From assembly GCA_021203545.1 (NCBI GenBank), contig JAJQAZ010000157.1:1-53581 (forward strand): a DNA stretch of 53,581 bases, read 5' to 3'. The stretch's first letter is position 1. Every line of letters starts with the position of its first letter. The notes below the pieces were generated by a model that made no database searches, had not been told where the DNA came from, and saw nothing but the letters and a program-made list of their open reading frames with translations. The position numbers and the translations under genes were made by a program. Shown here piece after piece: positions 8,485 through 16,469 of the stretch. This DNA is from Tannerellaceae bacterium (lineage in GTDB: Bacteria; Bacteroidota; Bacteroidia; Bacteroidales; Tannerellaceae).

Positions 8485-10806
8485 TTATTTTTTGATTTTA
8501 CCTTTGGTTTCATCCAGTGAGAATGAATAAGGCATGTCTTCGGGATTTACTCCACGGTTCATATTGGGAGTGTTGGTCATTTGGATATTTAATTGGCCAC
8601 CACTCTGCAATTCATCGTGAGTCAGGTAATTGCGGCTTATATTCTGGCCGTTTAATGACATCGAATTGATGTAGATATTTTTTGTACTGTTTTCAGGTGC
8701 ATTAATAACCAGTTGATTTCCATTTTCAAATTTCAGGGTTGCTTTTTTGAATAACGGTGCTCCCAGGATGTATTCGTCCGTACCCGGGCATACAGGATAG
8801 AAACCAAGAGCCGAGAATACATACCATGCGGAGGTTTGTCCGTTGTCTTCATCACCACAGTAACCGTCGGGTCCCGGAGTATACATACGGTCCATTACTT
8901 CGCGCAACCAGTATTGAGCTTTCCACGGTGCACCGGCATAGTTATACATATATATCATATGTTGGATAGGCTGGTTACCATGTGCATAGTTACCCATGTT
9001 CATTACAGTCATTTCACGAATTTCGTGAATTACCTGTCCATAATAACTATCATCGAACAACGGTGGTACATTGAATACGGAATCCATCATATTTATAAAT
9101 CCATCATTACCACCCATGAGGTCTATTAATCCCTTCGGATCATGGAATACCGACCATGTGTAGTGCCAGCTGTTACCTTCTGTAAAAGCATCGCCCCATT
9201 TCAACGGCGAGAACGGAGACTGGAATGTGCCGTCCTGGTTCTTTCCACGCATCAGCATAGTTTCCTGGTCGAACAGGTTTTTATAATTCATAGCCCGTTT
9301 AGCATACAGGTCGATCTCTTTTTTCGGACGTTTCAACTCTTTCGCCAGTTTCCAGATACACCAGTCGTTGTAAGCATATTCAAGTGTACGGGCTGCGTTT
9401 TCATGGATGTTTACATCGTAGGGTACATATCCTAATTTATTGTAGTATTCGTGTCCCAGACGGCCTGTAGACGAAACTTCAGGATGTACATTATTAGCTC
9501 CGTGTACCAAACCGTTCCACAATGCATCCAGATCTTCTACTTTTACCCCTTTCATATAGGCATCTACCAGAATAGAGGCAGAGTTGTTTCCTACCATACA
9601 TCCACGGTGTCCCGGGCTGGCCCATTCAGGGAAAAATCCGCTTTCTTTATAGGTATTGATCAAACCTTCCTGCATTTCATAATTTACCGACGGGAACATC
9701 AGGTTCAGGAACGGGAACAAACAACGGAATGTGTCCCAGAAACCGGTATCGGTATACATATATCCGGGTAATACCTGTCCGTTGTAAGGGCTGTAATGAA
9801 CTACGTTGCCATTGGCATCTATTTCATAAAATTTTCTGGGGAATAATAAAGAACGGTATAAACAAGAGTAGAATGTACGGTACTGATCGAGATCGCCACC
9901 TTCTACTTCGATTTTTCCTAACACGTCGTTCCAGATAGCTTCACCTTTGGATACTAACCGGTCAAAGTTGTCGTTACCTAATTCTTTCAGGTTTATTTCT
10001 GCCTGTTCGTAGCTGATAAAAGATGAGGCCACACGTGCGTGTACTTTTTCTCCTTTAGCTGTTTTGAAACCAATTACAGCTCCGGTATGATTGGATTCCT
10101 GTGTATTTTTACCAACTTCCAGTTTACCATCAGCAAATGTAGCATTATAAGTAAACGGTTTATCAAATTCAATAACGAAATAGTTTTTAAAATTGTCCGG
10201 TACTCCACCACTGTTACGGGTAGTATAACCCATGATGCGATTCTTTTCAGGAATTACCTGAATAGCCGACCCCCTGTCAAAAGCATCGATTACAACATAC
10301 GAATCGTCTGTTTCCGGGAATGTGAAGCGGAACATAGCCGCGCGTTCAGTCGGAGTAATTTCAGTTACAACATCGTGATCCGCCAGATACACTTTGTAAT
10401 AGTGAGGTTTTGAAATTTCACCTTTGTGCGAGAACCAGCTGGCCCGGGCATCCTGGTCGAACTCGGGAGCTCCTACCACAGGCATAATTGAGAATTGACC
10501 GTAATCGTTAATCCAGGGACTGGGTTGGTGGGTCTGTTTAAACCCTCTTATTTTATGTGCAGTATATACATATGCCCAGCCATCGCCCATTTGTCCGGTC
10601 TGTGGAGTCCAGAAATTCATTCCCCACGGAAGGGCAATAGCCGGATAGGTATTTCCTGTTGATAATTCGAATGAAGATTGTGTACCCATTAGCGGGTTTA
10701 CGTAATCTACGGGATTCACATATTTGCCCGCTTCCACTTTTCCGGGCGAGAATCCGCATACAAGCAAAAAGGCTAATACCAAAGAATTGATTTTTCTCCT
10801 GTTCAT
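8485..10806 (-). CDS. GH92 alpha-mannosidase, secreted
   Basis: 773 aa, normal for glycoside hydrolase family 92, a calcium-dependent exo-acting alpha-mannosidase family used by Bacteroidales on host or yeast mannosyl glycans. Signal peptide residues 1-26 (ends VEA/G). Family hallmarks seen in order: YVNPLMGTQS near the N-terminus, TDTGFWDTFRCLFPFLNLM in the catalytic (alpha/alpha)6 barrel, and the strongly conserved GDEDNGQTSAWYVFSALGF block near the C-terminus. No lipobox, so probably periplasmic. It is transcribed alone with its own terminator. Exact linkage specificity cannot be read from the sequence. Confidence 0.95.
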   Translation of the reverse strand: MNRRKINSLVLAFLLVCGFSPGKVEAGKYVNPVDYVNPLMGTQSSFELSTGNTYPAIALPWGMNFWTPQTGQMGDGWAYVYTAHKIRGFKQTHQPSPWINDYGQFSIMPVVGAPEFDQDARASWFSHKGEISKPHYYKVYLADHDVVTEITPTERAAMFRFTFPETDDSYVVIDAFDRGSAIQVIPEKNRIMGYTTRNSGGVPDNFKNYFVIEFDKPFTYNATFADGKLEVGKNTQESNHTGAVIGFKTAKGEKVHARVASSFISYEQAEINLKELGNDNFDRLVSKGEAIWNDVLGKIEVEGGDLDQYRTFYSCLYRSLLFPRKFYEIDANGNVVHYSPYNGQVLPGYMYTDTGFWDTFRCLFPFLNLMFPSVNYEMQEGLINTYKESGFFPEWASPGHRGCMVGNNSASILVDAYMKGVKVEDLDALWNGLVHGANNVHPEVSSTGRLGHEYYNKLGYVPYDVNIHENAARTLEYAYNDWCIWKLAKELKRPKKEIDLYAKRAMNYKNLFDQETMLMRGKNQDGTFQSPFSPLKWGDAFTEGNSWHYTWSVFHDPKGLIDLMGGNDGFINMMDSVFNVPPLFDDSYYGQVIHEIREMTVMNMGNYAHGNQPIQHMIYMYNYAGAPWKAQYWLREVMDRMYTPGPDGYCGDEDNGQTSAWYVFSALGFYPVCPGTDEYILGAPLFKKATLKFENGNQLVINAPENSTKNIYINSMSLNGQNISRNYLTHDELQSGGQLNIQMTNTPNMNRGVNPEDMPYSFSLDETKGKIKK

Positions 10807-11022
10807 GATATTTTTACATTAAATAGATTAATTAAACACGCTGCAAAGAAAGGAAAAAAGAAATAATTTTTCCTGTTTTCTGTTCAGAATTCATGTTTTT
10901 TTAATAATTGGTAATCAGGATTCAAAAATAGTAAATTATTTGTTTCGGTACAACTTACAGGCAATTCTCTTTGTTTCTATTAACCGGGAAATAGTGCGGA
11001 TTTTGTTTTTTCGCTATTGTTC

Positions 11023-11030
11023 TACCTTTG
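11023..11030 (+). promoter_or_regulatory. Bacteroidetes promoter (TTTG at 11002, TACCTTTG at 11023)
   Basis: TACCTTTG fits TAnnTTTG and an upstream TTTTG at 11001-11005 sits 17 bases before it, a good -33/-7 pair. The symporter ATG is 20 bases downstream. Confidence 0.6.
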
Positions 11031-11049
11031 CGGCTTAAAGAGACCATTT

Positions 11050-12325
11050 ATGAGTAAAAAGATTAAATTATTATCATTACCATTATATATACAGATATTA
11101 ATAGGGATGCTTACAGGTATCCTGCTGGGAGTTGTTGCGCTGCATCTCCATGCAGAAACATTTGTTAACCATTGGATACGGCCGTGGGGACAGGTATTTA
11201 TCCGTTTATTGCAATTAATCGCTGTTCCGCTTGTGTTTATTTCTCTTATTAAAGGGATTACCGGATTGGGCGATATCAGTAAATTTTCCCGTATGGGGGG
11301 GCAGAACGATCCTGATTTATATAATGACTACTGTTGTAGCTGTATTCTGGGGTTTAGGTATGGGACTAACTGTTAAGCCGGGAAATCTGATGGACCAGTC
11401 GCAGGTAGCTCATATACAGGAAAGTTACAAGGCAGTAGTGGAAACGCAGAAAGAAGTTGCCGCTAATACTCAGCAAAAAGGGCCTCTTGCATTTCTGGAA
11501 GATATTATTCCCAATAATATAGTAAGTGCAACCGCCGATAACTCCAAAATGCTACAGGTTATCTTTTTTGCTGTGTTTTTTGGGATCGCAGCCCTGACTC
11601 TGCCGGATGAAAAAATTAAACCTGTATTAAAACTCTTTGATAGCCTGAATGAGATTATCCTGAAAATGGTAGACTATATTATTAAAGCGGCCCCTATAGG
11701 AGTATTAGCACTTATGGCAGGACTGGTAGTTGATTTTGGGGGGAATCTGCGGGTTTTCGCGGCTCTGGCAGTATATGCCGTTACAGTAATTGTTGCGTTA
11801 CTGGCATTAGCCTTTCTGTTTTATCCGGCTTTGATTCACTTGTTTACACGAAAAAAGGTAAAAGACTTCCTCAAAGCTATGTCACCCGTTCAGCTATTTG
11901 CTTTTACAACCAGCAGTAGTGCGGCAACCTTGCCTTTAACACTTGAAACTGTGGAGAGGGATTTGCATGTATCGCCCGAAGTAAGTTCGTTTGTGCTTCC
12001 GGTAGGTACAACAATTAATATGGATGGAACCAGTTGCTACCAGGCTATTGCCGTACTGTTTATTGCACAGGTATTAGGTATTGATTTAGGATTTACACAA
12101 ATAATGGTAATTATGTCTATGACAATCCTCTCTTCAATTGGTACTCCCGCCATTCCCGGTGGTAGTTATGTAATCCTCACTATGGTATTAACATCGGTAG
12201 GTATACCAGCAGAAGGACTGGCGCTGATCCTTGGAATAGACCGTCCGCTGGATATGATCCGTACTGCCGTAAATGTAACCGGCGATGCCACTGTAGCCTG
12301 TATAATTGATAAAAAAGCCTCCTGA
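11050..12325 (+). pseudogene. gltP: dicarboxylate/amino acid:cation symporter (DAACS), frameshifted at a G7 tract
   Basis: Sodium- or proton-coupled glutamate/aspartate/C4-dicarboxylate symporter family. The 5' part (MSKKIKLLSLPLYIQILIGM...ISKFSRMGG) is in one frame; the rest (RTILIYIMTTVVAVFWG through the TSSSAATLPLTLE hairpin, the NMDGTS motif and IDRPLDMIRTAVNVTGD) is in the next frame. The switch falls at a run of seven G at 11295-11301; removing one G restores a continuous 424-residue protein of normal family length with every expected motif. So it is a one-base insertion: a true null, a slippage-variable tract or a sequencing error. It ends one base before the convergent sugar porter. 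Confidence 0.9.
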
Positions 12326-12326
12326 A

Positions 12327-13880
12327 CTACTCTTTCATTCCCCAGAAGGCATTCATGTCTTCCAGTTTTTTGCCTTTGGTTTCGGGCACCATTTTCCAGA
12401 TAAAGAGGGCTGCAAGTAATCCCATCATGCCATAAATCCAATACGCCACACCGTGGTTAAAAGTTTCTGTGAGGTATTGATTTTTATCTAACATTGGGAA
12501 TGTCCAGGATACAAGGAAATTGGCAATCCATTGTCCGGCTACGGCAATACTCATCACTGTAGAACGGATTGAATTAGGGAATATTTCTGCCAATAATACC
12601 CAACATACGGGTCCCCACGACATCGCAAAACCGGCTGTATAAACCAACATACAAATCAACGAACCGATTCCTACCGAATGAGTGTAGAAAGTTGTTCCCA
12701 GGATGATCATAGATATAGCCATTACCAAAGCACCTATAATCATCAGCGGCCGGCGGCCGAACTTATCTACCGTCAGGATAGCCAATACTGTAAACGAAAG
12801 ATTCACAGCACCTACAATAATCTATTGTAAAAGAGCGGCATCTGTTTCTGCTCCCATCGTTTTAAATATTTCAGGTGCATAGTAAAGTACTACATTGATT
12901 CCTATAAACTGCTGAAATCCTGAAAGCAGGATACCTACAATAATGATCATAAAGCCAAAGGAACGAACCGGAAAGATCAATGAAACAAAGAAACTCCCAA
13001 TCAGGGATATTTCCAAAGCATTGGTATTACCTGCCAGTTTAAGTATGGCAAAGGTGATTACGAAAAGCACCAGCCACACACCCATAAATGTGTAATATGG
13101 ACGTAATGAGGGTTCTTTTTCTTTAAAACTATCTTTTATTGCGGTCAGTTCTGTACCTGCTCTATCGCTACCTAACAATTTATCCAGAATAGAACGTGCT
13201 TTGGTATCCTGTCCACGCATCACCAGATAGCGGGGAGTTTCCGGTACAAAAAACAAAAAGATCAGGAAAAGAACAGCAGGAATAGTTTCCGAAGCAAACA
13301 TCCAGCGCCACCCAATCGCATGCAGCCACCCGGCATCGCCCTGTAAAGCAATCGTATAATTCACAAAATAAACAACTAACATTCCAAAAATAATCGCAAA
13401 CTGGTTCCATGCTACCAGATTCCCCCGCCTATCGGCAGGAGCCATTTCTGCAATATACATAGGGGAAACCATAGAAGCCAGGCCGACCCCTACTCCACCT
13501 ATTATGCGGTAAATAACAAAAATATTCATAAAGGTATGGTCCCCACTACCAGGCATACCAATAAACAATTCAGGCCATGCAGAGCCTATAGCTGAAAAAA
13601 GAAACAGGAATGCCGCAGCTACTAAAGTAGGTTTACGTCCGTACCGCTGACTTAACCAACCGGCAAAAGAAGCACCGATAATACAGCCTATCAGGGCACT
13701 ACTTACTACAAATCCCTCCAGGGCATTTGCCTGGTCTAAAGGCAGGCCATAAGGTTCTATAAACATTCTCCGCAAGGATTCGACTGTGCCTGAAATCACG
13801 GCCGTATCATAGCCGAATAATAATCCGCCTAATGTCGCAACAAGTGTTACGCCAATAATGTAATTGTTGTTTTGTTTCAT
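12327..13880 (-). pseudogene. xylE: MFS sugar porter (XylE type) with an in-frame TAG
   Basis: Sugar:proton symporter family: GYDTAVISGT in TM1, RYGRKPTLV in loop 2-3, PESPR-like PETPRYLV before the central loop, QQFIGINVVLYYAPEIF in TM7, and VDKFGRRPLMIIGA in loop 8-9. The frame is interrupted by TAG at 12819-12821, directly after TDAALLQ and before IIVGAVNLSFTVLAI. Both sides are in the same frame, so it is a single nonsense codon at a position where the family has Thr, Lys or Gln. Without it the protein would be 517 aa, normal length. The 3' part is otherwise undamaged. Confidence 0.9.
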
Positions 13881-13898
13881 TTACTTATTGTATTTTTT

Positions 13899-13962
13899 AT
13901 GGTATAGAGGCTAACTTGATTTATTATTAAATATACTCATTTTTATTTTTATCCTATACCAT
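13899..13962. repeat. inverted repeat upstream of the sugar porter, possible operator
   Basis: ATGGTATAG at 13899-13907 and CTATACCAT at 13954-13962 are perfect 9-base inverted copies separated by 46 AT-rich bases, just upstream of the sugar porter start. Could be a pair of repressor sites. The rest of the gap to 14257 shows no gene or further structure. Confidence 0.35.
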
Positions 13963-14257
13963 ACAGAAAAGCATGCATCTCACGAAATAGTTAAAACTAT
14001 AATTGTCAAGAAATTAAATAATGAAAAGTTTCTATATATTTTATTTAACAACACACTGTTTTATTGTACCCGATACAGGAAGTATTGGTACCGGAAAATA
14101 TGCTATTTCTGTATATTTTATAAAATGATTATCGTATAATATTTTTGTGTTTAATATCTATAATTTCGAAAGGATTACAATTCGTAAGTTCATTTCTTTT
14201 TTATCTGAGTTTTTACACACTCTCTTTTACAGGGAACCGGTATTTACAATTATACGT

Positions 14258-14725
14258 TTACATGATAACGGGCTTTCCTTCGTACAATCTGTTTAGGCGT
14301 AATAATGCTTCTATATAGTAATAATCAGCATAAATAATCGAGGCATCTATTTCTGAACCGGCAGGCCAGTGTCCTGTGGAATGTAACAATTTTGGATCAC
14401 CTGTTTCCATGTATATAAATGTATAACCATAAATACCCCATGCCTGCCCCCTTGCCCACATGGTTTCATCCTGGTAGCCCTGATGTGTTACTCCTTTAAT
14501 GAAGTTGCCTGAAATGGTATCATAAACAGCTACATGATAAGAAGTATAATCAGGACGGAAATTTTCCGCCACACATACATCCGGGTCCGGGTAATCCGCA
14601 TGCAGAATAGGATTAATATACGTACCGTCTCCCTGGTCCGCTACCCATACCTGCGACACATAGGGCTGCCCTATAGCAGTAAGAGCCATAAAAATCCCGT
14701 AAAGGATGATCAATTGTTTTCTCAT
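14258..14725 (-). pseudogene. GH43-GH88 deletion remnant
   Basis: 155 aa made of pieces from two glycosidase families. After a signal peptide (residues 1-19) comes the GH43 opening (DGTYINPILHADYPDPDVCV) and then, with no catalytic domain, two blocks typical of GH88 unsaturated glucuronyl hydrolase: THQGYQDETMWARGQAWGIYGY and, after a further loss, HSTGHWPAGSEIDASIIYADYYYIEALLRL near the GH88 C-terminus. Intact GH43 and GH88 are each over 300 aa, so at least two internal deletions joined the 5' end of one gene to the middle and end of another. The frame is preserved but the product cannot be a working enzyme of either family. Confidence 0.8.
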
Positions 14726-14810
14726 TTATGTTATCCGTTTTTACTGAATTCATATATAAATACGAAAAGAAACCCAAACACACCTAAAGACCATTCATAA
14801 ATAAATAATA

Positions 14811-14884
14811 GGGAACGCAGATTTCGCAGAATACGCAGATGAACGCAGAAATATTTTTTAATAACATATTAATCTGCGTTCTCT
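14811..14884. repeat. CGCAGAT-type intergenic palindromic repeat, copy 1
   Basis: Begins GGGAACGCAGATTTCGCAGA and ends AATCTGCGTTCTCT, forming a long imperfect hairpin with internal CGCAGA repeats. The same unit recurs at 19781-19880 and 52141-52238, always intergenic. Confidence 0.7.
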
Positions 14885-14964
14885 ATATTTAAAAACTTAT
14901 ACGGTAAATGGTTGTTTTTAAATAATAGCCTGATTAAATTTGTTTGTCAAAATAAGAATAAAGA

Positions 14965-15489
14965 ATGTTTAACGTTACTTTTCCCGATTGGGACAGAGAC
15001 CTGTTTATTTACCTGAATAGCAAAAACCTGCCGTGGCTCGATCAGGTAATGATTCTCCTTAGTACATATATAGCCTGGGGAGTTGTGTTTTTGTTGGTAG
15101 CTGTAGCTATCATGTACAGAGATAAACTGGCCGGAACGGTGACTACTCTTTATCTGGTGTTAGGTTTAACTGTAACTCTGCTGCTGAATACAGGGATAAA
15201 ACTTCTTTTTCTACGTCCCCGGCCTGGAGAGGAAGATTTAATAAAGGAGTTTATTTACCTGCTGGAAGATTCCGACGATACATTTAGTTTTTTCTCTGCC
15301 CATTCGGCCAGTTCTTTTTATCTGGCTACTTTCACGGCTCTTTATTTCAAAAACAAACTATATGGTTTTGCTATTTATGCCTGGGCTCTTGCCGTAGCAT
15401 ATAGTCGTATATATGTAGGACGGCATTATCCTCTGGATGTTTTGGTTGGTATGTTGTTTGGTGTATTCATGGGTTGGTTAACATATTGA
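14965..15489 (+). CDS. PAP2-family membrane phosphatase
   Basis: 174 aa integral membrane protein with the three type-2 phosphatidic acid phosphatase motifs: KLLFLRPRPGEE (motif 1, K-x6-RP), SFFSAHSAS (motif 2, with SAHS in place of PSGH), and SRIYVGRHYPLDVLVG (motif 3, SR-x5-H-x3-D). Likely dephosphorylates undecaprenyl diphosphate or a phosphatidylglycerophosphate-type lipid on the outer face of the inner membrane; the exact substrate is not determinable here. Stands alone between intergenic repeats. Confidence 0.88.
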   Translation: MFNVTFPDWDRDLFIYLNSKNLPWLDQVMILLSTYIAWGVVFLLVAVAIMYRDKLAGTVTTLYLVLGLTVTLLLNTGIKLLFLRPRPGEEDLIKEFIYLLEDSDDTFSFFSAHSASSFYLATFTALYFKNKLYGFAIYAWALAVAYSRIYVGRHYPLDVLVGMLFGVFMGWLTY

Positions 15490-15657
15490 TTTTATAACAG
15501 ATATGGAAGAAAGAAGATGCTAAATGAGTAAATTTGTATTTGCTGTGAAATAAATGATTCCCATTTTATAAATAAACTTTTATATATTCAAACTTCATTA
15601 AAAGCCCGAACATTCATCAGGCAAAAACTGTCTTATGGTATATCAAACAGAAAGTTT

Positions 15658-15831
15658 ATGGCAACAAGACGACAAAATATCAAAGATATACAAAATAAAC
15701 AGTCACAGGCACGCGAACAATATGCAAAAAATCGCTCTTTACTGGGTGAATTCCAGGTAAAAGAGAAAGCTACAGATCAAAAACGTCCCAACCACCTGGA
15801 AGCCCCCAAAAATCCGGAGGCAGAAGAATAA
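15658..15831 (+). CDS. short charged cytoplasmic protein, unknown
   Basis: 57 aa, very polar, rich in Gln, Lys, Arg, Glu and Asn, with no hydrophobic segment; the first half (RRQNIKDIQNKQSQAREQYAKN) could form a charged helix and the end is Pro/Glu-rich. It has a clean ATG and TAA. No recognised domain. Support is limited to frame and composition. Confidence 0.45.
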   Translation: MATRRQNIKDIQNKQSQAREQYAKNRSLLGEFQVKEKATDQKRPNHLEAPKNPEAEE

Positions 15832-15846
15832 AGCAGGACCAAAACT

Positions 15847-15930
15847 AATAACACGCAGATAACTCAGATAGAACAGATGATATTATATAAAAGTGGTCAT
15901 CAGCCTAACCTGTATCCTCTGCGTGCTATT
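15847..15930. repeat. degenerate CGCAGAT-type palindromic repeat
   Basis: Starts AATAACACGCAGATAACTCA and ends CCTCTGCGTGCTATT, an inverted pair around an AT-rich middle. Similar in kind to the copies at 14811, 19781 and 52141 but more diverged. Confidence 0.45.
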
Positions 15931-15953
15931 ATTTTTCATTTTTCACTTTTCAT

Positions 15954-16382
15954 TTAAATATACTCCGTTACGCGGTACACGATGCGCCATTGGATACCAA
16001 ATTTATCACGGCACATCGCAAAGCGGTCTGCCCAGTAGGTTTGCTGGAATGGCATTAGTACTTCCCCACCGTCTGCCAGTTTTTCGAACAGGCAATACAC
16101 TTCATCTTCTTCCAATGTTCCGAGTGAAAGAGAAAAAGCAACATTCGAAGAGTCACTTACAGGGGTATTTCCTGTTGTATCCATTCCCATTAAACGAATA
16201 CCTTCTCCCATAGGTAAAGAGATAAACAGGATTTTGTTTTGTTCATTATCCGGCAACAGGTTTCCTTCTGTCATTTCATTATATCGTACAAACGAATCAA
16301 AATTGCCTCCGAAAACAGACTTGTAAAAAGTAAATGCTTCCTCACAATTTCCGTTGAATATTAAATAAGGTTCCAGTAACAT
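15954..16382 (-). CDS. VOC-superfamily protein, PhnB-like
   Basis: 142 aa. The opening LEPYLIFNGNCEEAFTFYKSVFGG and closing MPFQQTYWADRFAMCRDKFGIQWRI are the two ends of the PhnB-like glyoxalase/bleomycin-resistance fold (paired beta-alpha-beta-beta-beta units), which in this subfamily usually lacks an assigned reaction. Cytoplasmic. Stop overlaps the edge of an intergenic repeat; start is just upstream of a Phe-rich segment typical of the family. Confidence 0.9.
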   Translation of the reverse strand: MLLEPYLIFNGNCEEAFTFYKSVFGGNFDSFVRYNEMTEGNLLPDNEQNKILFISLPMGEGIRLMGMDTTGNTPVSDSSNVAFSLSLGTLEEDEVYCLFEKLADGGEVLMPFQQTYWADRFAMCRDKFGIQWRIVYRVTEYI

Positions 16383-16431
16383 ACTTTGTTTTTATTTTAG
16401 TGTAACTATTCTAAAAACAATCGGCATAAAC

Positions 16432-16464
16432 AAATGTTCCCGGGTCTGCGATCCGGGAACATTT
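16432..16464 (-). terminator. terminator hairpin downstream of GH3
   Basis: Perfect 12-bp stem AAATGTTCCCGG / CCGGGAACATTT around a 9-base loop, 5 bases past the GH3 stop on the minus strand. The T-tract is weak, but the stem ends in AAA/TTT. Confidence 0.7.
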
Positions 16465-16469
16465 AATCT

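Noticed and set aside
8757-10413. Plus-strand open frames across the GH92 gene
   Set aside because: They are antisense shadows: the minus strand carries a full-length GH92 with all family motifs, and the plus-strand products are cysteine/histidine-rich without domains.
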